A DNA stretch of 64,000 nucleotides from NCBI RefSeq assembly GCF_007992115.1, contig NZ_BJZQ01000007.1:62001-126000 (forward strand). Direction: 5' to 3'. This stretch comes from Aeromicrobium flavum. Its GTDB lineage: Bacteria; Actinomycetota; Actinomycetes; Propionibacteriales; Nocardioidaceae. A program made the translations under genes and the position numbers. A model generated the notes under the pieces. That model was not told where the DNA came from. It saw nothing but the letters and a program-made list of their open reading frames with translations, and searched no databases. Of this stretch, positions 9,335 through 20,466 are shown in pieces; within the stretch, counting starts at the first letter, position 1, and every line of letters starts with the position of its first letter.

Positions 9335-9934
9335 GTGCTGCACGCCCTCGTGACCGGAATGCTGACCGGCCTGTCCCTCATCGTCGTCATCGGCGCACAG
9401 AACGCCTTCGTCCTGCGTCAAGGGATCCGCCGGGCGCACGTCGGGCTGGTGGTGGCGATCTGCGCCGTCAGCGACGTGGTGCTGATCCTCGCCGGGGTCG
9501 TCGGCATCGGAGCGATCGTCGAGCGCGCGGGATGGGTCATCGACGTCGTCACGTGGCTCGGCGTGGCGTTCCTCGTCTGGTACGGCATCGGCTCACTCCG
9601 GCGGGCTCGCCGCCCCGAGACGCTCGAGACGGCCGGCCAGACGGTGCGCCTGCGTCGCTCGGTGGCCCTGCAGGCGCTCGCCCTGACGTGGCTCAACCCG
9701 CACGTCTACCTCGACACCGTGATCCTGCTGGGCTCGATCGCCCAGACCCACGGGTCGGTCGACCGGTGGTGGTTCGCCGCCGGCGCCTCGATCGGCAGTG
9801 TCGTGTGGTTCTCCAGCCTCGGCCTCGGCGCGACGAGGCTCGCCCCGCTGCTGGCGCGACCGCGGGCATGGCAGGTGGTCGACCTCGTGATCGGCCTGGT
9901 GATGTTCGTGATCGCCGCGTCCCTCGTCTGGTGA
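9335..9934 (+). CDS. lysE: LysE/ArgO-type amino-acid exporter
   Basis: A 199-residue inner-membrane exporter of lysine and/or arginine. The N-terminus carries the family signature GLSLIVVIGAQNAFVLRQGIRR, with about six hydrophobic segments across the protein and the conserved ALTWLNPHVYLD in the middle. The GTG start sits just after a -10 box. It is divergent from lysG. The length matches LysE/ArgO (about 200-235). Confidence 0.92.
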   Translation: MLHALVTGMLTGLSLIVVIGAQNAFVLRQGIRRAHVGLVVAICAVSDVVLILAGVVGIGAIVERAGWVIDVVTWLGVAFLVWYGIGSLRRARRPETLETAGQTVRLRRSVALQALALTWLNPHVYLDTVILLGSIAQTHGSVDRWWFAAGASIGSVVWFSSLGLGATRLAPLLARPRAWQVVDLVIGLVMFVIAASLVW

Positions 9935-9965
9935 CACCCGTGCCGGTGCGTGCAGGATGGGACAC

Positions 9966-10979
9966 GTGGATCCTGTCGAGGCGCTGCGCGAGACCGCGTT
10001 CTGGTTGGAGCGCGAGCGCGCGTCCAGCTACCGGGTCGAGGCCTTCCGCAAGGCGGCGGCGGCCCTGTCCGACCTGTCGCCCGAGGAGGTCGCCGAGCGG
10101 GCGGGCAGCGGCGCGCTCGCGCGGATGAAGGGGCTCGGTCCCCGCACGGTGACGGTCGTCGAGCAGGCGCTCGCCGACGAGGTGCCGGCGTACCTGGCCG
10201 ACCTCCGGGAGCGGAACACCGAGTCGCTGGCCGAGGGCGGTGGCGAGCTGCGCGCGCTGCTGCGCGGCGACCTGCACAGTCACTCGGACTGGTCCGACGG
10301 CGGCAGTCCCATCGAGGAGATGGCACGCGCGGCGGCGTGGCGGGGGCGCGAGTACCAGGCGCTCACCGACCACTCGCCCCGGCTCACCATCGCCAACGGC
10401 CTCAGCCGCGAGCGTCTGGAGGTGCAGCTCGAGGTCGTGGACGAGCTCAACGATCGGCTCGACGGGATGACGTTGCTGACCGGCATCGAGGTCGACATCC
10501 ACCTCGACGGGACCCTGGACCAGGACGACGACCTCCTCGGCCGGCTCGACGTCGTGGTGGCCAGCGTGCACTCCAAGCTCGCGATGGACGCACCGTCGAT
10601 GACCCGTCGCATGGTCGCCGCGGTCTCGAACCCCCACACGGACGTGCTCGGGCACTGCACGGGCCGGCTCGTCGAAGGCGGACGCGGCACGCGGCGTCAG
10701 TCGCAGTTCGACGCCGAGCAGGTCTTCCGCGCGTGCGCCGACCACCAGGTCGCGGTCGAGATCAACTCGCGTCCCGAGCGCCAGGACCCGCCCGACGAGC
10801 TCATCGACCTGGCGAACGAGCTGGGCTGCCTGTTCGCGATCAACACCGACGCGCACGCCCCCGGCCAGCTCGACTTCCTCGACCACGGTGCCGCCCGGGC
10901 CGCCGCGCGAGGCATCGACCCCGATCGCATCGTCACGACCTGGCCACTGGAACGTCTGCGCACCTGGCTGACCCGCTGA
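9966..10979 (+). CDS. PHP-domain phosphoesterase with N-terminal helix-hairpin-helix region
   Basis: A 337-residue protein built like the C-terminal half of PolX family proteins. It has an N-terminal helical/HhH segment (ARMKGLGPRTVTVVEQAL, about 45-65), then a PHP domain starting GDLHSHSDWSDG near residue 100, with further metal ligands in LTDHSP, GIEVDIH, ASVHS, HCTGR and NTDAHAPG. The polymerase domain of PolX is absent, so a metal-dependent phosphoesterase or nuclease role is likely. I start at the GTG at 9966, because CAGGAT (9953-9958) is a plausible -10 and overlaps the ATG at 9957. The stop codon lies inside a palindromic repeat. Confidence 0.8.
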   Translation: MDPVEALRETAFWLERERASSYRVEAFRKAAAALSDLSPEEVAERAGSGALARMKGLGPRTVTVVEQALADEVPAYLADLRERNTESLAEGGGELRALLRGDLHSHSDWSDGGSPIEEMARAAAWRGREYQALTDHSPRLTIANGLSRERLEVQLEVVDELNDRLDGMTLLTGIEVDIHLDGTLDQDDDLLGRLDVVVASVHSKLAMDAPSMTRRMVAAVSNPHTDVLGHCTGRLVEGGRGTRRQSQFDAEQVFRACADHQVAVEINSRPERQDPPDELIDLANELGCLFAINTDAHAPGQLDFLDHGAARAAARGIDPDRIVTTWPLERLRTWLTR

Positions 10980-11036
10980 GTTGCACGTTGCGCCCGCTCC
11001 CGGCGGCGTGTCGCGTGCGGAACGTGCAACTCAGCG
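10974..11036. repeat. Palindromic intergenic repeat, family A copy 1
   Basis: Perfect 16-base inverted arms, CGCTGAGTTGCACGTT (10974-10989) and its complement (11021-11036), around a 31-base loop. The stops of both convergent genes (10977-10979 on plus, 11031-11033 on minus) lie inside the arms. A second copy with the same arms and a loop of exactly the same length is at 43875-43941. It may serve as a bidirectional terminator. Confidence 0.85.
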
Positions 11037-11480
11037 CATCAGGAGGGCGGCGAGTGTGCCGCCGAGCTCGGTCGCGGCCTCGAGGTGCGGCTCGACGTCG
11101 CCGGTGAAGACCAAGGGAGGGGCGGCCAGCGACCACTGCAGGCCGGTCGTGATCGACTCCATCGCGCGCTCGGCGCCGATCGTGTCGTAGCCGCCGCGGA
11201 TCCAGTAGGAGAACGGCCGCTTGGCCGTCGGCTCGCGGACCTCGTTGTAGACCGAGTCGAAGAAGTGCTTGAGCGCACCCGAGATGTAGCCGAGATTCGC
11301 GCTGGTGCCGAGGAGGTAGCCGTCCGCGGCGAGGACGTCGTCGACGGTGGCCTCCAAGGCAGTCCGCACCACGACCTCGACGCCCTCGATCGCCTCGTCG
11401 CCGGCTCCGGCGAGGACCGCGTCCGTCAGCTCGGCGAGGCGCGGGGTCGGGCTGTGGTGGACGACGAGGAGGCGGGCCAT
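11031..11480 (-). CDS. Flavodoxin-like NAD(P)H/FMN oxidoreductase
   Basis: A 149-residue flavodoxin-fold protein starting MARLLVVHHSPTPRLAELTDAVL, with an N-terminal phosphate-binding loop of the S/T-P-T type and the aromatic FMN-contact region GYLLGTSANLGYISGALKHFFDSVY. The likely role is NAD(P)H-dependent flavin or quinone reduction; the partner is unknown. The start at 11480 is the only Met that begins the first beta strand. It is convergent with the PHP gene and divergent from the MoxR gene, 70 bases away. Confidence 0.75.
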   Translation of the reverse strand: MARLLVVHHSPTPRLAELTDAVLAGAGDEAIEGVEVVVRTALEATVDDVLAADGYLLGTSANLGYISGALKHFFDSVYNEVREPTAKRPFSYWIRGGYDTIGAERAMESITTGLQWSLAAPPLVFTGDVEPHLEAATELGGTLAALLMR

Positions 11481-11537
11481 GACGCCACCGTATCGGCGCG
11501 GCCACGTGATCACGTATCCGAAATTGCTCGGTGTGCC

Positions 11538-11543
11538 TAGGAT
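11538..11543 (+). promoter_or_regulatory. -10 box TAGGAT of the MoxR-DUF58-transglutaminase operon
   Basis: TAGGAT ends 7 bases before the ATG at 11551; the sequence just upstream is AT-richer than its surroundings. Confidence 0.55.
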
Positions 11544-11550
11544 CGGGCGC

Positions 11551-12465
11551 ATGGACTTCGCGGCAGCAGCACAGTCCGTTCTCGACAACGTCGGCAAGGT
11601 CATCGACGGCAAGCAGCACGCCATCGAGACCGCCCTGGTCGTGACCCTGGCCGAGGGTCACCTGCTGATCGAGGACGTCCCCGGCGTGGGCAAGACCGCC
11701 CTGGCCCGCGCCCTCGCCCGCTCGGTGGACTGCTCCGTGCGCCGCATCCAGTTCACGCCCGACCTGCTGCCCTCGGACGTCACCGGCGTCTCGGTGTTCA
11801 ACCAGGCGGCGTCGCAGTTCGAGTTCAAGCCCGGCTCCGTCTTCGCGAACATCGTGATCGGCGACGAGATCAACCGTGCCTCGCCGAAGACGCAGTCCGC
11901 GCTGCTCGAGGCGATGGAGGAGCGCCAGGTCTCGGTCGACGGCACGACGTACCCGCTGCCGGCGCCGTTCATGGTGGTGGCCACGCAGAACCCCTTCGAG
12001 ATGGAGGGTACCTACCTGCTGCCGGAGGCGCAGCGCGACCGCTTCATGGCCCGGATCTCGCTGGGGTACCCGGATGCCGACGCCGAGCTGGCGATGCTGC
12101 GCGATCGCGACCTGCAGGATCCCGCGGCGCTGCTCGAGCCCGTCGTCATGGTCGACGACCTGCAGCAGATGATCGCCCACGTGCGGGCGGTCCACGTCTC
12201 GGAGTCCGTCGAGAGGTACATCGTCGCGCTGGCCCGGGCGACCCGTGAGTCCGGCGACCTGCGGCTGGGCGCCAGCCCGCGCGCGACCCTCCAGCTGGTC
12301 CGCGCCGCCAAGGCCCTCGCCGCCGTCCGCGACCGCGAGTTCGTGCTGCCCGACGACGTCGCCGAGCTGGCGCCGGTCGTCCTCACCCATCGTCTCGTCC
12401 CCCTGCGGGGCGGCGGTTCGGCCGACGAGGTCGTCGCCGACGTGCTGCGCCAGGTCCCGGTCTGA
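11551..12465 (+). CDS. MoxR-family AAA+ ATPase
   Basis: A 304-residue AAA+ ATPase of the MoxR class, a chaperone-like factor that usually works with VWA or DUF58 proteins. Walker A is EDVPGVGKTALA (near residue 40), Walker B IVIGDEINRASPKTQ, sensor 1 VVATQNPFEMEGTY, and an arginine-finger region PEAQRDRF. It is the first gene of a three-gene operon with DUF58 and transglutaminase-like membrane proteins, a widespread set of unknown exact role in the cell envelope. Confidence 0.92.
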   Translation: MDFAAAAQSVLDNVGKVIDGKQHAIETALVVTLAEGHLLIEDVPGVGKTALARALARSVDCSVRRIQFTPDLLPSDVTGVSVFNQAASQFEFKPGSVFANIVIGDEINRASPKTQSALLEAMEERQVSVDGTTYPLPAPFMVVATQNPFEMEGTYLLPEAQRDRFMARISLGYPDADAELAMLRDRDLQDPAALLEPVVMVDDLQQMIAHVRAVHVSESVERYIVALARATRESGDLRLGASPRATLQLVRAAKALAAVRDREFVLPDDVAELAPVVLTHRLVPLRGGGSADEVVADVLRQVPV

Positions 12466-12467
12466 CC

Positions 12468-13607
12468 ATGTGGCTCACGGGACGCTCGGTCGCCCTCATC
12501 GCGACCGCGGTCGTGAGCCTCGCGCTGGCCGTCATCGCCGGCATCCCGGCGCTGCTGTACGTCACCGGTCTGTGCGCCGGACTGGTCGCGGTGGCCGTTC
12601 TGCTGGCCCTGCTGTCGCGGCCCCGGATCGAGCTGCACCGCCACGTCGAGCCCGCGATCGTCGAGCCGGACGAGCCGGTCGAGGTCGAGCTGGCCCTCAC
12701 CGTGCGCTCCGGCGTGCCCGTCGTGGCCGGCCAGTGGCGTGAGCGGCTGCCCAGCACCGTGCTGGGCACCGCGACCGGGACGGTGCCCGTGACGGACGAG
12801 CCCGCCGTCGAGCTGCGCTACGAGGTGCGCGGCCGTCGTCGCGGGAGCCACGAGGTCGGCCCGTTCTCGGTGATCGTCGGCGACGCGTTCGGCCTCGTGC
12901 AGCGGTCGCTCTCGACCGGCGGGCGCGACCGGTTCATCGTCCTGCCGCGCCGGAGGCCGCTCGACGTGCGCGTCGGCCCGGCCGGCGCCACGGACGGGGC
13001 GACCCGGCTGCATCCCACCTCGGGGCTGGGCCAGGACGACGTCATCGCGCGGCCCTACCTGCCCGGCGACGCGCTCAAGCGCTGGCACTGGAAGGCGACC
13101 GCCCACCACGGCGAGCCGATGGTGCGCCAAGAGGAGTCGGAGGTACGCCCGACCGTGCTGGTCGTGCTCGACACCGACCCGCGGGTGCACGACCACGCCG
13201 GCTTCGAGTGGAGCGTCTCCGCGGCCGCCTCGGTCGTCGCGCACTACGGCGACCGCGGCTTCGACGTCGACCTCGCCTGCGGCCCGACCTTCGTCTCGCT
13301 GGAGTCAGGCCACGGCCTGCAGGACGCGCTGGTCACGCTCGCGCTGGCCGAGCCCGACTCGTCGCCCGTCGTCGTGCCGGCGCGCGAGCGGACGACCTTC
13401 GTCCTGACGGGCTCCCTCGACACCGCCGCGGCCGCCCGGCTCGTGGACGCGGTCCCGTCCCGCGACACCATCGCCTTCGTCGCCCGGGGCGCGTCCGACG
13501 CGGGTCGCTCGGTGCTCACGACCGCGGGATGGCACGTCGTCGAGCGCGACGTCACCGACGACCTCGCGTCCACGTGGGACGCCGCGACGGGAGTGTCCGC
13601 GCGATGA
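12468..13607 (+). CDS. DUF58 domain protein
   Basis: A 379-residue protein with two N-terminal hydrophobic segments (about residues 5-25 and 28-48) and a C-terminal DUF58 domain carrying the signature RPYLPGDALKRWHWKATAHHGEPMVRQ (near 195-220), followed by a VWA-like region (LVVLDTDPRV). It is probably membrane anchored with its soluble domain in the cytosol. It starts 2 bases after the MoxR stop and overlaps the next gene by 4 bases, so the three proteins likely form one complex. Confidence 0.9.
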   Translation: MWLTGRSVALIATAVVSLALAVIAGIPALLYVTGLCAGLVAVAVLLALLSRPRIELHRHVEPAIVEPDEPVEVELALTVRSGVPVVAGQWRERLPSTVLGTATGTVPVTDEPAVELRYEVRGRRRGSHEVGPFSVIVGDAFGLVQRSLSTGGRDRFIVLPRRRPLDVRVGPAGATDGATRLHPTSGLGQDDVIARPYLPGDALKRWHWKATAHHGEPMVRQEESEVRPTVLVVLDTDPRVHDHAGFEWSVSAAASVVAHYGDRGFDVDLACGPTFVSLESGHGLQDALVTLALAEPDSSPVVVPARERTTFVLTGSLDTAAAARLVDAVPSRDTIAFVARGASDAGRSVLTTAGWHVVERDVTDDLASTWDAATGVSAR

Positions 13608-15730
13608 GCCGCACCCGGCTCGACGAGCTCTCCGACACCGCCGTCGTCCTGTTCGCCTCGGCGGTGCTGCTCGGAGGCTTCGCGCCGTTGTTCGACGGCA
13701 CCCGGTGGGCGGTCACGGTGCTGTCGGTCCTGGTGCCCGTCGGTGCGGTCATCGCCGTGGTGCGGCTCAGGGCGCCCACGTGGGGGAGCCCGCTGGGGGC
13801 GGTGGCCGCTCTCGTCATGCTGACGTGGGTGTTCGTGCCCGGCACGACGGTCCTCGGCATCCCCACCCCGCGCTCGCTCGGCGCGCTGGTCGACCTGCTG
13901 GGCCGGTCGCGCACCGTGATCGTCGAGGAGGTCGCACCGATCACCCCGCCCGACTCCGTCGTGCTGCTGGTCGCCTCGTCGGTCGTGGTCACCTTCGTGC
14001 TCGCCGACGCGGTCGCCCGGCAGACCTGGCGGGTGCCGCTGCTGGGCCTGCTCTGGGCGACGATGCTCGTGGTCCCCAGCGTCATCTCGATGCAGATGCC
14101 CGCGTGGTGGGTGTTCCTCGGCACGGCTGCGGCCTGGCTCTGGCTCTGGTGGTCGGAATCGCCGCACGTGGGGGTCCTGCCGACCGGCGCGGCGGCCTTG
14201 ACCGGCGTCGGCGCCCTGCTGGTGGCGCTGGCCCTGCCCGCCGTCGGCCCGGACATCGAGCCGACCTCGAGCGACTTCGGCGTCGCCGAGAGCCAGGTCT
14301 TCGGCACGGGGATCAACCCGATGATCGAGCTCGGCCGGAACCTGCGCCAGTCCAAGCCCCGACGCGTGCTGACCTACTCGACCGACGCCACCTCGGGCCA
14401 GTACCTCAAGGTGGCCACGCTGCGTCAGTTCAACGGCCGGACGTGGAGCCCTAGCCCCGTCTCGGGCGACCTCGACATCGAGGGCGTCGACGACCTCCAG
14501 CAGACCATCGAGACCGAGGAGCAGGTCACCCGGGTCCGCATCGAGAGCCTGCGCTCCAGCTACCTCCCGGTGCCGTACCCCGCCACCCAGATCCGCGGGC
14601 TGGAGGGCGACTGGCAGTGGCTCCGCGACGGCAGCACGGTGCGCGCGCAGGGCCGCACCACCAGCGAGGACCAGACCTACACGGTGACGAGCATCGACCG
14701 CCGGCCGACGGCCGAGCAGATCCGCCGTGCCGACCCCGGCGGACGCGGGCTCGATGCCTACCGCACCCTGCCCGACCGGGTGCCCGGGCTCGTCTCGCGG
14801 CTCGCCCGCGAACGCGCCGGGAGCGCCACGAACGACTACGACCGCATGGTCGCGCTGCAGGACTGGCTGCGCACCGACTTCTCCTACTCCGTCGAGGCCC
14901 CGGTCGCGGAGGGCTACGACGGCAACGGGCTCGACGTGATGGAGGAGTTCCTGCGCCAGCAGACCGGCTACTGCGTCCACTTCGCCTCGACCCTGGCGGT
15001 GATGGGGCGCGTGCTGGACGTGCCCACCCGGGTCGCGGTGGGCTACGCGCCCGGCGACAGCGTCGTGGGCCGCTCCTCGAGCGGGACGACGTACGGCGTC
15101 GACTCTGACGACCTGCACGCGTGGACCGAGGTGTACTTCGACGGGATCGGCTGGGTCCCGTTCGACGCCACGCCGGGCATCGGCGAGGCCACCGAGTTCG
15201 CCGAGGAGGTGGCGGAGGGCGAGGGTGCGGGCCAGGACTCGGAGGTGCCCGAGAGCGACGCGCGCGACGACCGCACCCTCGACGCCCAGGACGACGAGGC
15301 GGCCGCCGCGGCGGCCGAGGAGACGGGCTCCTCGTGGCGGCCGGCGCTCCTGGCGATCGCGGTGCTGGCGGTGCTGGGCGCCGTGCCCGGCGTGGTGCGG
15401 CAGCTGCGCCGCCGTCGCCGCTTCAGTGCCGGCCAGGACTCGAGCGAGCCGCTGTGGAGCGAGATCGCCGACACGGCGCGCGACCTCGGCATCGACCCCG
15501 ATCCTGCCGAGACGCCGCGCGGCTTCGCCCGACGGCTCGGCGACCACGGGGTCGACGCGACCCCGCTCGGAGAGGTGGTCGGCGCCGTCGAGCGCGACCG
15601 CTACGCCGGCGGCGGCACCGTCACGTCTCGCGTCGCCGAGGCGCGGCAGGTCGTGGAGTCGCTGGAGGCGTCCAGCGACCGTCGCACGCGGTGGCTCGCG
15701 CGGGTGATGCCGCGGTCGCTGCTGCGCTGA
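13604..15730 (+). CDS. TgpA-like membrane protein with transglutaminase core
   Basis: A 708-residue membrane protein. About six to seven hydrophobic segments fill the first 230 residues. An extracellular transglutaminase-like domain follows, with catalytic Cys in QQTGYCVHFA (near 456), His in DDLHAWTEVYF (near 505) and Asp in FDATPG (near 520). Then come an acidic linker, one more membrane segment (ALLAIAVLAVLGAVPGVV) and a cytosolic tail. The ATG overlaps the DUF58 stop (ATGA). The triad is intact, so peptidase or crosslinking activity outside the membrane is plausible. Confidence 0.9.
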   Translation: MSRTRLDELSDTAVVLFASAVLLGGFAPLFDGTRWAVTVLSVLVPVGAVIAVVRLRAPTWGSPLGAVAALVMLTWVFVPGTTVLGIPTPRSLGALVDLLGRSRTVIVEEVAPITPPDSVVLLVASSVVVTFVLADAVARQTWRVPLLGLLWATMLVVPSVISMQMPAWWVFLGTAAAWLWLWWSESPHVGVLPTGAAALTGVGALLVALALPAVGPDIEPTSSDFGVAESQVFGTGINPMIELGRNLRQSKPRRVLTYSTDATSGQYLKVATLRQFNGRTWSPSPVSGDLDIEGVDDLQQTIETEEQVTRVRIESLRSSYLPVPYPATQIRGLEGDWQWLRDGSTVRAQGRTTSEDQTYTVTSIDRRPTAEQIRRADPGGRGLDAYRTLPDRVPGLVSRLARERAGSATNDYDRMVALQDWLRTDFSYSVEAPVAEGYDGNGLDVMEEFLRQQTGYCVHFASTLAVMGRVLDVPTRVAVGYAPGDSVVGRSSSGTTYGVDSDDLHAWTEVYFDGIGWVPFDATPGIGEATEFAEEVAEGEGAGQDSEVPESDARDDRTLDAQDDEAAAAAAEETGSSWRPALLAIAVLAVLGAVPGVVRQLRRRRRFSAGQDSSEPLWSEIADTARDLGIDPDPAETPRGFARRLGDHGVDATPLGEVVGAVERDRYAGGGTVTSRVAEARQVVESLEASSDRRTRWLARVMPRSLLR

Positions 15731-15731
15731 C

Positions 15732-18634
<2,903 letters not shown>

Positions 18635-18640
18635 CCGAAG

Positions 18641-18681
18641 AGACCACCGGCCCGCCAGCAGTGCTGGCGGGCCGGTGGTCT
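18641..18681. terminator. Bidirectional terminator between leuA and the lipoprotein gene
   Basis: A perfect 20-base inverted repeat (arms 18641-18660 and 18662-18681, beginning AGACCACCGGCCCGCCAGCA) between two convergent genes. It has no U-run on either side, so it would be an actinobacterial stem-only terminator. Confidence 0.85.
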
Positions 18682-18694
18682 GTCCGGGGGCGGG

Positions 18695-19405
18695 TCACTC
18701 GATGGTGCCGGTGCCCTCGCCCTCGACGCGCTGGTCGTGCAGCAGCTCGCCCTCGGCGTCGACCGGGGTGACGGTCGCCTTGAACGTGATCTTCGAGCTC
18801 TTCTGGTGGTGGAAATTCTCGCCGTAGGAGTACGTCTGACCCTTCTCGAGCGTGTAGACGGGCGGCTCCTGGGCGGTGCCGGGCTTGATCGGGAAGCTCA
18901 CGACTCCCTGCGACTCGTAGAGCGCCGAGTCGGTGATGCCGCCCATGCCCTGCGCATACGCCCAGTCGTCGTAGCGTGCGGAGATGTTGACCAGGGAGGA
19001 GCCCAGGTCGACCGCGTCGCCGTTGTTGGTGACGACGTAGTTGACGAACACGAGCGGGTCGCCCTGGGCGATCAGCGGCTTGTTCGTCTTCGGGTCGACC
19101 CACATGCCCTGCTTGGGCGCCGGAGCGGTGCCGACCTGGTGGACGTCGACCGTGATGTCGCCGACCTCGAAGGTCGAGATCTTCTCGCCCGGGGTGGCCG
19201 TCGAGGCGGCCCAGGCGGGCTGGTCGCCGGAGGCGGGGTCGGCCGCGGCGGACGCCGAGGGCTCCTCGGTCGGAGCCTCGGACTGCGCGGTGGTGGCCCG
19301 GTCGGTGGCGGTCTCCTCGTCGGAGCCGCCGCAGGCGCTCAGCGTGAGCAGGGCGGTGACGGCGGCGGCGGTCAGGGCGGTCTTGATCGGTCGAGCGGTG
19401 TGCAC
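18695..19405 (-). CDS. Predicted lipoprotein of unknown function
   Basis: A 236-residue secreted lipoprotein. I start at the GTG at 19405 because GGGGGGAA precedes it at ribosome-binding distance; this gives a short positive N-terminus, a hydrophobic stretch and the lipobox LSAC with Cys25. A Ser/Thr/Glu/Ala-rich linker (residues 28-65) follows. Then comes a beta-sandwich-like domain with VFVNYVVTNNGDAVDLG, a pattern like DUF4352-type immunoglobulin-fold lipoproteins. The partner is unknown. Its transcript ends at the shared terminator with leuA. Confidence 0.75.
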   Translation of the reverse strand: MHTARPIKTALTAAAVTALLTLSACGGSDEETATDRATTAQSEAPTEEPSASAAADPASGDQPAWAASTATPGEKISTFEVGDITVDVHQVGTAPAPKQGMWVDPKTNKPLIAQGDPLVFVNYVVTNNGDAVDLGSSLVNISARYDDWAYAQGMGGITDSALYESQGVVSFPIKPGTAQEPPVYTLEKGQTYSYGENFHHQKSSKITFKATVTPVDAEGELLHDQRVEGEGTGTIE

Positions 19406-19438
19406 GGTGATGTTTCCCCCGAGAGTGGTGATGGCAGC

Positions 19439-19456
19439 GTGGGTCGGATGACCCAC
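19439..19456. terminator. Short hairpin downstream of the LysR gene
   Basis: GTGGGTC (19439-19445) and GACCCAC (19450-19456) around GGAT, about 50 bases past the stop of the minus-strand LysR gene. It could end that transcript. Confidence 0.45.
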
Positions 19457-19507
19457 CGATCACCGTGTCACGGCGCGGGCGGGCTGTGATCCCCCGGAAG
19501 CGTGGGG

Positions 19508-20416
19508 TCAGCCTCGCGGCAGGGCGGCGGTGACGGCGCGCAGCAGGGGCCGGTCGCGCTCGCCCGAGCGGACGACCGCCCGGATCTCACGGCCGAGCTT
19601 CGCGCCTGCCGGCACCGTGGTGTGCAGGCCCGGGCGGTCGACGTCGATCGCCAGCTGGGGCAGCATCGTGACGCCCTGGCCCGCGGCGACGGCGCGCGAC
19701 AGCAACTGCAGGTCGTCGGTCTCCCAGCGCACCTGCGGCTCGAACCCGGCCTGGCGGCACGCGTACCGCACGGCCTGGCCGCAGGCGGCCTCCGCGGGCG
19801 GCATGACCCAGCGTTCGTCGGCGAGGTCGGCGAGCGCGGTGCCCGCGCTGAACGGCTCGCGACCGATCAGCACCAGGGGCTCGCGGTGCACGGTCGTGGC
19901 GGTGACGCGGGACGGGATGGCCATCGGGGCGTGCTCGTAGACGTCGACGAGGGCCAGGTCGATCCGGCCCTCGTGCAGGGCCGCGAGGCTCGACTGCGGC
20001 TCGGCCACGGTGACCGTCGCGTCGATGCCGGGGTGCTCGCCGGTCAGGTGCGCGAGGGCGGGCAGGACGAGGGCCTGAGCCGCCGACGCGATCGTCCCGA
20101 TCCGGACACGCCCCACGAGGTGGTCGTCGAAGCCGTCGATGTCGCCGCGAGCGGCCTCCAGCAGCCGGACGAGCGACCGTCCCCGCTCGGCCAGCACCTC
20201 GCCGGCTGCGGTCAGGGCCACGCCGCGGGGGAGTCGCTCCAGCAGCGGCACCCCGCACTCGCGCTCGAGCGTCGTGAGCTGCTGCGAGACGGCCGACGCG
20301 GTGATGCCGCTGGCGCGGGCGGCGCCCGCGATCGAGCCGTGGTGGGCCACGTCCACGAGCAGTCGCAGGCGGGTCGGGTCGGGCAGGTCCTTCACGGCGC
20401 GGGTCTCCTCAGGCAT
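19508..20416 (-). CDS. LysR-family regulator of the lysine-degradation operon
   Basis: A 302-residue LysR regulator with the DNA-binding helix IAGAARASGITASAVSQQLTTLE (about residues 28-50) and a two-lobe effector domain. It is divergent from the lysine dehydrogenase/P6C dehydrogenase operon, with 50 bases between starts, so it most likely controls that operon; the effector could be lysine or a pathway intermediate (inference). A TAAGTT box lies 6 bases before the ATG on the minus strand. Confidence 0.85.
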   Translation of the reverse strand: MPEETRAVKDLPDPTRLRLLVDVAHHGSIAGAARASGITASAVSQQLTTLERECGVPLLERLPRGVALTAAGEVLAERGRSLVRLLEAARGDIDGFDDHLVGRVRIGTIASAAQALVLPALAHLTGEHPGIDATVTVAEPQSSLAALHEGRIDLALVDVYEHAPMAIPSRVTATTVHREPLVLIGREPFSAGTALADLADERWVMPPAEAACGQAVRYACRQAGFEPQVRWETDDLQLLSRAVAAGQGVTMLPQLAIDVDRPGLHTTVPAGAKLGREIRAVVRSGERDRPLLRAVTAALPRG

Positions 20417-20437
20417 TAGAACAACTTACGGTGGACA

Positions 20438-20457
20438 GTCTGCCGCATCAGGCAGAC
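20438..20457. promoter_or_regulatory. Palindromic operator in the lysine operon promoter
   Basis: GTCTGCC (20438-20444), six bases, GGCAGAC (20451-20457): a perfect 7-base dyad that overlaps the proposed -10 box GACGAT (20455-20460) of the downstream gene. The length and T-N11-A-like symmetry suit a LysR-type site. Confidence 0.65.
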
Positions 20458-20466
20458 GATGGGGTG

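Noticed and set aside
9957-9965. ATG start for the PHP protein
   Set aside because: The ATG overlaps the likely -10 box CAGGAT; the GTG at 9966 fits the leaderless spacing seen across the window.
13244-15547. 767-codon open frame on the minus strand
   Set aside because: It lies wholly over the transglutaminase-operon genes, has low-complexity Arg/Asp/Val-rich composition typical of antisense frames in GC-rich DNA, and matches no family.
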